A DNA stretch of 64,000 nt, taken from contig NZ_LN881717.1 in NCBI RefSeq assembly GCF_001457435.1, forward strand, positions 1,125,339 through 1,189,338. The letters are read 5' to 3'. Of this stretch, positions 1-7,619 are shown piece by piece. Positions within the stretch are counted from its first letter, which is position 1, and every line of letters starts with the position of its first letter. The notes beneath the pieces are model-generated. The model was not told the DNA's origin. It saw only the letters and a program-made list of their open reading frames with translations, and ran no database searches. The position numbers and the translations under genes are program-made. The DNA comes from Actinobaculum massiliense. GTDB lineage: Bacteria; Actinomycetota; Actinomycetes; Actinomycetales; Actinomycetaceae.

Positions 1-362
1 TTGGCGAGTATGTCTCCGTTGCAAGTCAGCGAGATTCAGAGCGTGCAGCGCTCAGGCGTGAGGGAAAAACTGTCCAAAATAGGGAGCTTGTTTCACCGCT
101 GGGAGCTGCCTTGGCGTCGTTCTTTTCGTTCATTGTTGGCGCTCTCGTTCCTCTTTTGGCGGTCATAGTTCCTCCAGTTGAATTGCGTATTCCCATCGCC
201 TTTGCCGCCACTCTGATCGCGCTCGCGACCACTGGATATGTTTCCGCGCGTATTGGAGGTTCGCGTCCTTTTCGACCAACTTTCCGGGTAACTCTCGGAG
301 GATTCCTGGGTCTGGGCGCGACTTTTCTTATCGGATATCTCTTTGGTGTGATCGTTGCTTAG
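1..362 (+). CDS. VIT1/CCC1-family transporter, C-terminal part
   Basis: The open frame enters from the left edge (first full codon at 3) and stops at TAG 360-362, giving about 119 residues. It opens with GEYVSVASQRDSERA, the family signature after the second membrane helix, and continues with the last three hydrophobic segments (ALASFFSFIVG..., IPIAFAATLIALATTGY, LGGFLGLGATFLIGYLFG). The family moves Fe2+ or Mn2+ out of the cytosol. Only about 20 residues separate the SQRDSE motif from the next helix, whereas many bacterial members carry a cytoplasmic metal-binding segment of some 60 residues there. This one resembles the plant nodulin-21-like branch that lacks that segment. The 5' end lies outside the window, so operon context is unknown. 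Confidence 0.75.
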   Translation, partial: GEYVSVASQRDSERAALRREGKTVQNRELVSPLGAALASFFSFIVGALVPLLAVIVPPVELRIPIAFAATLIALATTGYVSARIGGSRPFRPTFRVTLGGFLGLGATFLIGYLFGVIVA

Positions 363-400
363 CAGTTGGGCTGGACGAAATTATCGGGACTTGAGCTAAA

Positions 401-514
401 GCGCGGAACTATCGCGCGCAAAATGCGCGGAATCATCGTTCGCACAAATCTCGGAATGATCGAACACGTAGAAAGCGCGGAATTATCGCATGAGTAGAAA
501 GCTCGGAATTATCG
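401..514 (+). repeat. Array of five dispersed-element cores, 24-26 nt apart
   Basis: GGAA-N-TATCG-type cores start at 405, 429, 453, 479 and 505 (spacings 24, 24, 26, 26), with a weaker one at 377. The last two share the extended form TAGAAAG-C-(G/T)-CGGAATTATCG. The array lies between the transporter stop and the terminator of the next, convergent gene, so it is non-coding here. Confidence 0.8.
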
Positions 515-527
515 TGTGGGGGTAAAA

Positions 528-561
528 AGCGGGTGGGAGCGCTTTTGCGCTCCCACCCGCT
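528..561 (-). terminator. Intrinsic terminator
   Basis: A perfect 15-bp stem (528-542 with 547-561) closes a TTTT loop. On the minus strand it is followed by a run of T (complement of 524-528). It sits about 55 nt downstream of the stop of the minus-strand gene ending at 615. Confidence 0.85.
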
Positions 562-614
562 GGTGGTATTTAGTTCGTTACCGAGGATATGAGCCGGCGA
601 TGCCGTGCTCGGCG

Positions 615-1577
615 TTAGTTGTTCTCGGTGGCGTCCTCGACCACGTCCTTGGCTTTATCGGCCAGTTCCTGAGCCTTGTCAGCACCATCCTCGGCCGCAT
701 GCTGAGCAGTGGATGCTGCCCGCTTTCCAGACTCCTTCGCCGAATCGGCGAGGTCTTCGGCCTTATCCTTGGCTGAATCAGCCAGGTCCTCAGCCTTTTC
801 CTTCGCCTGCTCAGCTACGTCGCCAGCCTTCTCAGCCGCATCTTCAGCGCCATCGGCAACCTTGGCAACGGCGTCGTCGTCGGCAGACTCCTCGGAAGGA
901 TTATCGACATCCGCCCAGTAGGACTCGGCCCAAGGATCTTCGGTGGGCTGGCTGCGCTTCCACAGGAAGTAGACCGCAACGCCGAGCCCGCCTACCAGAG
1001 CGAGAGTGCCGAAGACCTTGCCGCCGCGAGAACGCTTCTTCTGCGGCTCCGGCGTCTGCAACTCACGCGATGCGCTGCGGCCAACCTTCTTAGCCGTCTC
1101 AGCAACATTGCCGTCGTAGTCGCGCGCGGCATCGGCCGCGGCCTGCCAAGCGCGATGGGCGCGGGGCAGGTAATCGTTCTTCACCTTCTCCGCCAAGCCA
1201 GATCCGGCATCCTTTGCGTCGTCGATATAAGGCTGAGCCTTGCTCTTCGCATCCTCGATGTACGGCCGGGCCTTGTCGGCCGCTTCCTCCAGATACGGAC
1301 GCGCCTTATCCGCGATTTCCTGGGCGCGCGGGGCCGCCCAGTCATAACCCTGCTTGGCGTAATCCTGCAACTTCTCGTTGGCGGCCTTCGCGTACTCCTG
1401 CACATCAGAAGCAGCGTGCTTGGCCTGGCGCTCGAAGCGCTTCGAATAGAACTTGCCCTTCAGCTTCGCCTTCTTCGCGCGCTTGTCAGCCTCTGAACGC
1501 AGAGAATCGATTTGATCGAGAATGCGATCGACCTCTTCCTGCGCCTTCTTTTCGGCGTGCGTCTTACCAAAACTCAT
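615..1577 (-). CDS. Alanine/lysine-rich coiled-coil membrane protein with LEA-like repeats
   Basis: 320 residues, start ATG at 1577 with an AGGAGGT ribosome site about 7 nt upstream. The N-terminal half is long, charged and helical, with 11-residue-like repeats of the type ADKARPYLEEAADKARPYIEDAK (residues about 85-120). One hydrophobic segment (VFGTLALVGGLGVAVYFLW, about 185-205) follows a basic KKRSRGGK stretch. The C-terminal 90 residues repeat AEDLADSAKDK-type units and are strongly acidic/alanine-rich. This resembles apolipoprotein/LEA-like and YtxH-like stress or envelope proteins of actinobacteria. No enzymatic motif is visible and the specific role is unknown. It is a monocistronic unit with its own terminator. 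Confidence 0.75.
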   Translation of the reverse strand: MSFGKTHAEKKAQEEVDRILDQIDSLRSEADKRAKKAKLKGKFYSKRFERQAKHAASDVQEYAKAANEKLQDYAKQGYDWAAPRAQEIADKARPYLEEAADKARPYIEDAKSKAQPYIDDAKDAGSGLAEKVKNDYLPRAHRAWQAAADAARDYDGNVAETAKKVGRSASRELQTPEPQKKRSRGGKVFGTLALVGGLGVAVYFLWKRSQPTEDPWAESYWADVDNPSEESADDDAVAKVADGAEDAAEKAGDVAEQAKEKAEDLADSAKDKAEDLADSAKESGKRAASTAQHAAEDGADKAQELADKAKDVVEDATENN

Positions 1578-1754
1578 GGAACGACCTCCTATTGTTTACG
1601 CGGAGGTTCTCCCCGCGGAATTTTCACTTGCCTATTCTTCCACCATTTGGCGGCTGAATGTCACTCAAGTCACGCTACCCGAGGATCTTTCACAAATGGC
1701 CGATTTCAGGAGGTTGTTCGGCGTTCCGCGCAACTCTGTGCGAGGATATAGCCC

Positions 1755-2276
1755 ATGAACGCTATTTTTCATACGAGTGAAGGTGACATCGCGGTAGAGC
1801 TCTACCCCGAGCAAGCCCCCGAAACCGTCGCCAACTTTACGGAGCTGGCAACCGGAAAGCGCGAGTGGACCGATCCCGCAACGGGTAAGAAGAATTCGGA
1901 GCCGCTGTACGACGGCACCATTTTCCACCGCGTCATCTCCGGTTTCATGATTCAAGGTGGCGATCCGCTGGGCAACGGTACCGGTGGACCGGGATACACG
2001 TTCGACGACGAAATTGCTCCCGACCTGAATTTCCAGCAGCCGTACGTCCTGGCAATGGCAAATGCTGGCACGCGTTTCGGCAAGGGCACGAATGGCTCGC
2101 AGTTCTTCATCACCGTGGCGCCGACGCCTTGGCTCCAGGGCAAGCACACCATTTTTGGCCGGGTTAGCGACGAAGCGTCGCAGGCGGTTGTGGACAAGAT
2201 TGCCCAGACCCCGACCGGAGGAAATGACCGACCCCTCGAGGACGTTCTGATCGAATCGATCGAGATTTCGGAGTAG
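1755..2276 (+). CDS. ppiA: Cyclophilin-type peptidyl-prolyl cis-trans isomerase
   Basis: 173 residues, a single cytoplasmic cyclophilin domain with no signal peptide. Seen in the sequence: the start AIFHTSEGDIAVELYPEQAPETVANF, the catalytic-loop region DGTIFHRVISGFMIQGGDPLG, and NGSQFFITVAPTPWLQGKHTIFGRV, which carry the expected Arg, Phe and Trp positions. It catalyses proline isomerisation during protein folding. It lies upstream of a rhomboid gene in the origin-proximal order usual for Actinobacteria. The start is ATG 1755, giving the normal cyclophilin length. Confidence 0.95.
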   Translation: MNAIFHTSEGDIAVELYPEQAPETVANFTELATGKREWTDPATGKKNSEPLYDGTIFHRVISGFMIQGGDPLGNGTGGPGYTFDDEIAPDLNFQQPYVLAMANAGTRFGKGTNGSQFFITVAPTPWLQGKHTIFGRVSDEASQAVVDKIAQTPTGGNDRPLEDVLIESIEISE

Positions 2277-2337
2277 ATCAGGATCTCCGAATAGAGGGTA
2301 GGCAAGTGCTACTCGGGGATCAATTCTTCGATCCCCA

Positions 2338-2371
2338 CGCGGGCGCGACCACAGCTGTGGCAGCGCCCGCG
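2338..2371 (+). terminator. Hairpin after cyclophilin gene
   Basis: A nine-bp GC stem (2338-2346 with 2363-2371) encloses a second perfect palindrome (CCACAGCTGTGG, 2349-2360). Only a short T-containing tail follows (TTCGCATTT), so it is a plausible but not strong terminator. A smaller hairpin (GGGGATC/GATCCCC) precedes it near 2315-2336. Confidence 0.45.
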
Positions 2372-2594
2372 TTCGCATTTGCTCGGAATCTTCGGCCCGG
2401 GCTGAATTCGCCGTCGTGCGGTAACGTCGGAGAAGGATAGACGCGGCGCCGAAACCCGGTGCTTCGTCCAAATAACTTGTGCCGTGGGACGGCGCCGGGT
2501 AGCTCGCCGAGTTTTTCAGCGATCCACCCAGCAGGCTCCAGTTTCACAGCACCTCGCCAGGGAATATATAACCGCAACCAGGGAATATATAGAC

Positions 2595-3260
2595 GTGGAA
2601 GAGCAATCAGTAACCGAGCGGAGGGCCTACAGACCGTGGGCAACGGTCGCTCTTATCGCCATCAATATCGGTGTCTACCTGGTGGAAATGGTGTGGTCGG
2701 GCCTCAGCCAGGCGCTACTTTTCGCCCCCGGAATCGCCGAAGACCAGCCATACCGCTTCATTTCATCAGCTTTTGCGCACTCGGGCTTCTGGCACCTCAT
2801 CTTCAATATGTACGCGCTCTGGCTGATGGGAATGTTCCTCGAACGCGCGATCGGACGCTGGCGCTTCGTCATGCTTTACGCGCTCGCGGCAATCGGCGGC
2901 AATGTCTTTGTGCTCCTCACCGCCTCCGAGGACACCATGGGTTGGTGGACCGGCGTCGTCGGCGCTTCCGGAGCCGTTTTCGGCCTGTTCGGCGCGCTTT
3001 TCGTGGTTCAGCGTCACCTCGGGCGCAACGACGTGCAGCTCCTGGTCATCATTGGAATTAACCTGGTTATCGGCTTTATGCCAGGCATGAACATTTCCTG
3101 GCAGTCGCACGTGGGCGGACTCATCGTGGGCGCGATCCTCATGGCCGCCACCCTGCGTCCTCTCAAAAAAGGCCGCAACGCCAGCGCCGTCCGTGACGTT
3201 TTGGTCTACTTGGGCGGGCTCGCCCTCCTCGTGGCGCTGATCGTCTACTCTTACGCCTAG
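2595..3260 (+). CDS. Rhomboid family intramembrane serine protease
   Basis: Six or seven hydrophobic segments carry the rhomboid signatures: FAHSGFWHLIFNMYALWLMG (His/Asn of helix 2), GASGAVFGLFGALF with the catalytic Ser in GASG, and SHVGGLIVGA with the catalytic His. Rhomboids cleave membrane helices inside the bilayer. The substrate is unknown. I prefer the GTG start at 2595 (222 residues). The frame is open from GTG 2484, but the extra 37 residues look non-coding, contain a duplicated CAGGGAATATATA stretch and have no zinc ribbon. The product therefore lacks the N-terminal zinc-binding domain found in many actinobacterial homologues. Confidence 0.85.
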   Translation: MEEQSVTERRAYRPWATVALIAINIGVYLVEMVWSGLSQALLFAPGIAEDQPYRFISSAFAHSGFWHLIFNMYALWLMGMFLERAIGRWRFVMLYALAAIGGNVFVLLTASEDTMGWWTGVVGASGAVFGLFGALFVVQRHLGRNDVQLLVIIGINLVIGFMPGMNISWQSHVGGLIVGAILMAATLRPLKKGRNASAVRDVLVYLGGLALLVALIVYSYA

Positions 3261-3326
3261 TTTCCTAGCCTTCGGGTTTTTCCGACGACGCCGTAGCGCG
3301 CAACGCCGCGGCGGGCGCAGGCCGCC

Positions 3327-3470
3327 GGTAGAAGGCTCGGCCTTATCGATGGTTCCGCGACTTTTGCTGCGGGAACCCGCGCCTGGTAGGAAGCGCGGAT
3401 TTATCGATAGTTCCGCGGGTTATCTCTCAAGGAACTGGTTCCCGGTAGAAAGCTCGGAATTATCGATTTC
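3327..3470 (+). repeat. Three imperfect ~58-nt tandem units built on the dispersed element
   Basis: Units begin with GGTAGAAGG-, GGTAGGAAG- and GGTAGAAAG- at 3327, 3385 and 3444 (spacings 58 and 59). Each holds a GC(G/T)CGG...TATCGAT core. In the first two the core is followed at once by an inverted core (GATGGTTCCGCG, GATAGTTCCGCG), making palindromes centred on ATCGAT. Confidence 0.7.
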
Positions 3471-3500
3471 GGTGCGAGGGGTGCTGGGTTGAGGAGAAAT

Positions 3501-3590
3501 ACATAGATGTAATTACACGCATGTAATTATCCACAGACTTGTGCACCGTTGTGGAACCTCGACCGAATTACATCGATGTAGTTTTCCACA
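3501..3590. promoter_or_regulatory. DnaA-box-like and ATGTAATT repeats in convergent spacer
   Basis: Three copies of a CAT-NN-ATGTAATT type motif (3501-3514, 3517-3528, and inverted at 3567-3581) lie next to TTATCCACA (3527-3535, a consensus DnaA box) and TTTTCCACA (3582-3590). The spacer 3261-3743 between two convergent genes has no coding potential that I can support, so these sites are not a conventional gene promoter. Confidence 0.45.
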
Positions 3591-3646
3591 AATGTGTGCA
3601 CAGTTGGGGATTCAAGGCCTGGGGATGGGTGGTGCAAAAGGCCAAA

Positions 3647-3681
3647 AAGGCGTGGCATCTCGGAATGAGATGCCACGCCTT
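3647..3681 (-). terminator. Intrinsic terminator of phosphofructokinase gene
   Basis: A fifteen-bp perfect stem (3647-3661 with 3667-3681), five-nt loop GGAAT, followed on the minus strand by TTTTT (complement of 3644-3648). It lies 63 nt past the stop of the minus-strand gene at 3744. Confidence 0.85.
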
Positions 3682-3743
3682 GTGGATTGCATGTCGCCGG
3701 TCAGGACTCCGCTAGAAGACCTTGGAGCGGAATCGGACCAGAG

Positions 3744-4874
3744 CTAGTCACCCAAGCCAGTTCCAACGTTTCGCGCTGCCTGGATCCAGGGGTGGTCGAT
3801 CGGTACCAGCTTGTCCTGGCCCGCTACCTCCTCGAGGGGAACCGGGGTTGCCGCACCGTTTTGCGAAGCGATCATGACGCCAAATTCGCCCGCGGCTACG
3901 GCCTCTGCACCAGCTCCACCGAGCAATGTCCCCAGGAGTCGATCTTCGGCGTCGGGAATTCCACCGCGCTGGACGTAACCGAGAATGGTGACGCGTGCTT
4001 CTAGGCCGGTGGCGGCTTCGAGCTGCTCGGCCACCCGGAACGTCGAATCGCGCTCATTGGCTTCAATTGCTCGGCGGTGGGCCTTGGCGGCCTGCTTTGC
4101 GGCTGGGCTTTGCGCGTGGGAGACGAGGTCGTTCGCGGCGGCGAGCTGCTCGGCAACCTCGGTATCGTGCGCTCCTTCGGCTACCGCCACAACCGAGAAC
4201 GGCCGCCCGTGAGCGGCGCGGCGCTTGATGTAGTCGGCGCACCTTTCGATCGAATAGGGAATCTCCGGAATGAGGATAATATCCGCGCCTCCGGCAATTC
4301 CCGCTCCGAGCGTGAGCCAACCGGCGCGATGTCCCATGAGCTCAACAACGATAATGCGGTGATGGGAGTGCGCGGTCGAATGCAGGCGGTCAATTGCCTC
4401 GGTTGCGATTCCCATCGCGGTGGAAAAGCCGAAGCTAGTATCCGTGTGCATGATGTCGTTATCGATCGTCTTGGGTAAATGAATGACGGGCAGTCCGGCG
4501 TCGACCAAACGCTTTGCATTCTTCGCGGTTCCGCCCCCGCCGATAAAGACGAGCGCATCGAGGTCGTCCTTTTCGAAGTTCTCCTTGATCTGCGGGATGG
4601 CGTTATAGGTGCCGCCTTCGCCGTCGGGGAACTTGTGGACCTTATCGCGCGAGGTGCCGAGCATCGTTCCGCCCATTGTCAGAATTCCAGCGAGTTCTTC
4701 GTTTCCGAGCTCTTGGAAGCGGTTTTCCACCAGGCCGGTGATGCCGTTGCGGAATCCGATCAGTTCCATGCCGTGCAAGCTGATGGCGGTTTTGCCGAAG
4801 CCGCGAATCGCTGCATTGAGTCCGGGGGAATCGCCGCCAGCCGTCAAAATCCCAACACGCTTCTTCTTCGACAT
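3744..4874 (-). CDS. pfkA: 6-phosphofructokinase (ATP- or PPi-dependent, group III type)
   Basis: 376 residues. Phosphorylates fructose 6-phosphate in glycolysis. Visible motifs are GGDSPGLNAAIRG near the N-terminus (nucleotide/PPi site), FIGGGGTAKNA (the GGDGS position), PKTIDNDI with catalytic Asp residues, and MGHRAGWL (substrate site). Lys in PKTIDND is the residue typical of pyrophosphate-using enzymes (Gly in ATP-specific E. coli PfkA), while the GGGGT loop keeps the Gly typical of ATP users and lacks the usual Asp. Phosphoryl donor is therefore uncertain. PPi-dependent enzymes are known in Actinomyces. Start ATG 4874 has a GGAG ribosome site. A strong terminator follows. Confidence 0.93.
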   Translation of the reverse strand: MSKKKRVGILTAGGDSPGLNAAIRGFGKTAISLHGMELIGFRNGITGLVENRFQELGNEELAGILTMGGTMLGTSRDKVHKFPDGEGGTYNAIPQIKENFEKDDLDALVFIGGGGTAKNAKRLVDAGLPVIHLPKTIDNDIMHTDTSFGFSTAMGIATEAIDRLHSTAHSHHRIIVVELMGHRAGWLTLGAGIAGGADIILIPEIPYSIERCADYIKRRAAHGRPFSVVAVAEGAHDTEVAEQLAAANDLVSHAQSPAAKQAAKAHRRAIEANERDSTFRVAEQLEAATGLEARVTILGYVQRGGIPDAEDRLLGTLLGGAGAEAVAAGEFGVMIASQNGAATPVPLEEVAGQDKLVPIDHPWIQAARNVGTGLGD

Positions 4875-5476
4875 ACTTTCTCCTCAGTTTTCGGGATACG
4901 TGTGCCGATCGGCCTTCAGATGCAGATCGTGCTATTCGCGTTGAGAACCCACGCGGTTCGCCGCGGGCCTTTCGCCCACCATCGATAATTCCGCGTTTTT
5001 GCCGCAACTAGTTCAAGGTTACTCCAGACTGGAGTTATTCGTGATCCCGGGATTATCCCCTAAGGATTCGACGTGGGGAGCGCCACGCGGGTAGCGGCGG
5101 ATTCTCTCAACGGGCACGCTGAGGGGACGAGGGCAGGCAAGTTTGCAGGAAGGGCGAGTGCGCGGGCAGCCGCGTAAAAAACGCGGAATTATCGAAAGGG
5201 CTGGAGATAGGAAATCTCCGCTAGCGCGGACAATGCCATGCAAGCGGAGATCTCAAAGCTATCGGATTTATGCGGCGGGGGTTATCGTCAGGGATCCGCG
5301 TTCAGGAACCCGCATTCAGCGACCGGGCCGGATGTTCCCCACTGCCCGATCGCGACCGCACCTCGGCGGGCTACAGTTCACGGGCTTCGGCGTCGACCAT
5401 GAACGCCAACGAGGGTCTTTTCCACCGGAAAGTAACGCCCGCGCGAAGTGCCAGGCGCTAAAACCCCAGGTAAGCG
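4875..5476. other. Non-coding spacer upstream of pfkA
   Basis: I find no supportable gene in these 602 bases. The spacer holds dispersed-element copies at 4986 (inverted) and 5185 (direct), and a near-perfect short palindrome ACTCCAG-A-CTGGAGT at about 5027-5041 that could be an operator. The pfkA promoter should lie at its left end. Confidence 0.5.
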
Positions 5477-5863
5477 CTAGCGCCACCCCATTGTCATTAA
5501 GAACCCGGCGATCAGCAAACCGAAGCCGATAAAGAGGTTCGCCTGACCGAGGCCCGGGATGGGCAGAGCCACGTGAGACACGTAGGCCACCACGATCACA
5601 ATAAGGCCCAGGATCATAAGCGTGCACATAAGCGGCGCCCACCAATTCGGGGAGCGGCGCTTATCGCGCGGAATGCTCGGCTTGTGGCGATCTTCCTCAG
5701 TGAGCTTTTCCTGAGCTTCCTGATCGGCCTTCGTACCGGGCCTACGCTTGTCCGCAGCTCGTTCCGTCCGACGATGACGCGTTTTTGAACGACGCCGAAC
5801 TTCTTGTTCTTCGGCGTCAGCTGTAACGTCTTGAGCCTCGAGCTCGTCATCAGTTCTTGCCAT
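5477..5863 (-). CDS. crgA: Cell division protein CrgA
   Basis: 128 residues. An acidic/basic low-complexity N-terminal half is followed by two hydrophobic helices (WWAPLMCTLMILGLIVIVVAYV and LFIGFGLLIAGFLMTMGWR) preceded by the family sequence SPNWW. CrgA is a small divisome membrane protein of actinobacteria that interacts with FtsZ/FtsQ/FtsI and PBPs. Its position beside the sortase/pknB block is conserved. Start ATG 5863 is preferred (AAAGG eight nt upstream) over an overlapping TTG one codon earlier. The N-terminal extension is longer than in Mycobacterium CrgA. Confidence 0.9.
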   Translation of the reverse strand: MARTDDELEAQDVTADAEEQEVRRRSKTRHRRTERAADKRRPGTKADQEAQEKLTEEDRHKPSIPRDKRRSPNWWAPLMCTLMILGLIVIVVAYVSHVALPIPGLGQANLFIGFGLLIAGFLMTMGWR

Positions 5864-6339
5864 CAATGTACCTTTCCCGGGTGTCTACCGCGTCCAAGCC
5901 TATCGAATGCCAGTAGATCCGGCACTTTAATGGGCTTTGCTAGGGGCGGTGGGCTTGCGCACAACCGAAGGCAGTTTAGCCAGGAAATTGGACGTGTGGG
6001 GGTTTTGGTGCTAGTTCGCTTATAAATTCACGTTAGGGCTTTTGAGCGGTGCGGGGCGGTAGGCGACGTCGGACGCGTGTGGCGGAAAGCGCCCGCAACG
6101 GGAATCGACCGGAACGTGAGGCGCTCCAAATGGAAAGTGCCCAATACGAAAAGCACTCGCAACGGGACCCGCCTTAAATGCTAAGCGCCTGAAATGTATA
6201 GCGCCTTAAACGCGAATCGCGAAAAGAAACGCGGAATCATCGCAGAGCACGCGCTGTGGGTGAAATAGGGATTAGTGTTACTGCCGGACACTCTGTAGAA
6301 CGGATACCCTTACCGCGGTATTTGGTAGATAGGAGGGCC
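5864..6339. other. Divergent spacer between crgA and sortase gene
   Basis: No gene is supported. It contains an imperfect direct repeat (AAAGC-rich block plus GCAACGGGA at 6095-6103 and 6159-6167, 64 nt apart), several degenerate GCGCC/AAAGCG repeats, and one dispersed-element copy at 6233. Promoters for both flanking genes are expected here. Confidence 0.45.
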
Positions 6340-7236
6340 ATGTCGGATCGATCTGGGTCTTGGGGTCAAATGAGAGACGGCCACCACCCGCGTCATGCAC
6401 GACGGGCGGATGCGGAACCGGCGTCTGTTGCCTTTGCGGAATGGCAGGGGTCTGAGCAGCGCGCCACAACCTCGGGCGCTCATGCGCAGAGGGAGGATGA
6501 ACCCAAGCCCCGGCGCAGATCCGGTCACGTCCTCAACGCGATTCTCGGCGGAATTGGCGAGCTTCTTATAACCGCGGGTGTGCTGGTAGGTCTTTTCATT
6601 ATCTGGCAGGTTTACTACACGGATATTGGCGCGAATCGCGATCAGGCCTCCCAGGTGTCCGAGGCGCAAAAGCAATGGGGCGATCCGCGCTCGACCGACA
6701 AGATTGGTGAGCCGCGCTACGACGAGCCGCCAGCGGCAAAGCACGTGACGACGCCGGGTGAGCTCGAAGGCATTGTGTATATCCCGCACTTTGGTAGCGA
6801 CTGGGCATATACCGTCAAATACGGCGTCGACCTGGAAACCATTATCGACACCGGAAGTTTTGGTCACTACGAGACGACGCAGTACGTGGGCGAGGTCGGA
6901 AATTATGGCGTGACAGCGCACCGGCAAACGTACGGCGCGGCGATGCGCGACGTCGACAAACTTGAAGACGGCGACTCGATCATTATTCAGACGCAGGATG
7001 CCTACTACGTCTACAAAGTGAGCGGCGAGGAAATCGTGCAACCCAGCGTTGTTGAGGTGCTTGCTCCGCATCCGGGCCATCCCGAGCTACCCGCGGAGAA
7101 GAGAATGCTCACGATCACCACCTGCCATCCGCCCTTCGTTTCAAATGAGCGTTGGATCGTTTACGCAGAATTTGATCATTGGGTGCCCGTGTCGGAGGGC
7201 AAGCCTGCTGAACTCGTGAATGGAGCGAACAAGTAA
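6340..7236 (+). CDS. srtE: Class E sortase
   Basis: 298 residues with ATG at 6340 directly after an AGGAGGG site; the frame is open further upstream but without a ribosome site. Order: about 65 charged cytoplasmic residues, one membrane anchor (ILGGIGELLITAGVLVGLFIIWQ), then the sortase barrel. Catalytic His is in GVTAHRQT, Cys in LTITTCHPPF, and the Arg is probably in SNERWIVYAEF. Class E sortases anchor surface proteins, usually at LAXTG motifs, in high-GC actinobacteria. The following small membrane gene overlaps by one base (TAATG), indicating translational coupling. Confidence 0.9.
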   Translation: MSDRSGSWGQMRDGHHPRHARRADAEPASVAFAEWQGSEQRATTSGAHAQREDEPKPRRRSGHVLNAILGGIGELLITAGVLVGLFIIWQVYYTDIGANRDQASQVSEAQKQWGDPRSTDKIGEPRYDEPPAAKHVTTPGELEGIVYIPHFGSDWAYTVKYGVDLETIIDTGSFGHYETTQYVGEVGNYGVTAHRQTYGAAMRDVDKLEDGDSIIIQTQDAYYVYKVSGEEIVQPSVVEVLAPHPGHPELPAEKRMLTITTCHPPFVSNERWIVYAEFDHWVPVSEGKPAELVNGANK

Positions 7237-7409
7237 TGTACGGATGGATCTGGCGGCATCTCCCTGGCCCCGGTTGGCTGAAGTTTTTCGAGGTTTTGAT
7301 CCTTCTGGCCATCGTCGTGTACGTGCTTTTCGAGTTTGTTTTCCCCGTGATTAACGACTACTACCGCCCGGTAGATACGACGATCGTTCCCGCCGAGTCC
7401 ACCGAATAG
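7236..7409 (+). CDS. Small single-helix membrane protein linked to sortase E
   Basis: 57 residues: MYGWIWRHLPGPGWLKFFE, then a membrane helix (VLILLAIVVYVLFEFVFPVI) and a short acidic tail ending PAESTE. The same short protein (MYGWIWRHLPGP start) follows class E sortase genes in many actinobacteria. Its function is not established. The start ATG overlaps the sortase stop (TAATG), so the two are co-translated. Confidence 0.85.
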   Translation: MYGWIWRHLPGPGWLKFFEVLILLAIVVYVLFEFVFPVINDYYRPVDTTIVPAESTE

Positions 7410-7619
7410 CGCTCGCGAGTTTTTGAGCTCGGTCGGGGCGAGTTTTTCGGGCTCGGTCGCTTGGTCGGGGGCTGGTAAGCGGCGGCGTACTGAGGTGTGG
7501 CACGATGGCGTGACGCTGTGCGGCAACGCGAGCTTATCCGTACATGCCTAGCGTCTAGGCGTGCCTAGGCGCTTAAACTCCCCATCCCGCAACTTTCGCG
7601 GAATCATCGCTGGGCGGGC

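Noticed and set aside
401-514. CRISPR array
   Set aside because: Repeats are only about 12-20 nt, degenerate and with 4-12 nt spacers; no cas genes or leader are present.
3480-3600. Chromosomal origin of replication
   Set aside because: DnaA-like boxes exist, but dnaA/dnaN are not here, there is no AT-rich unwinding region, and the boxes are few.
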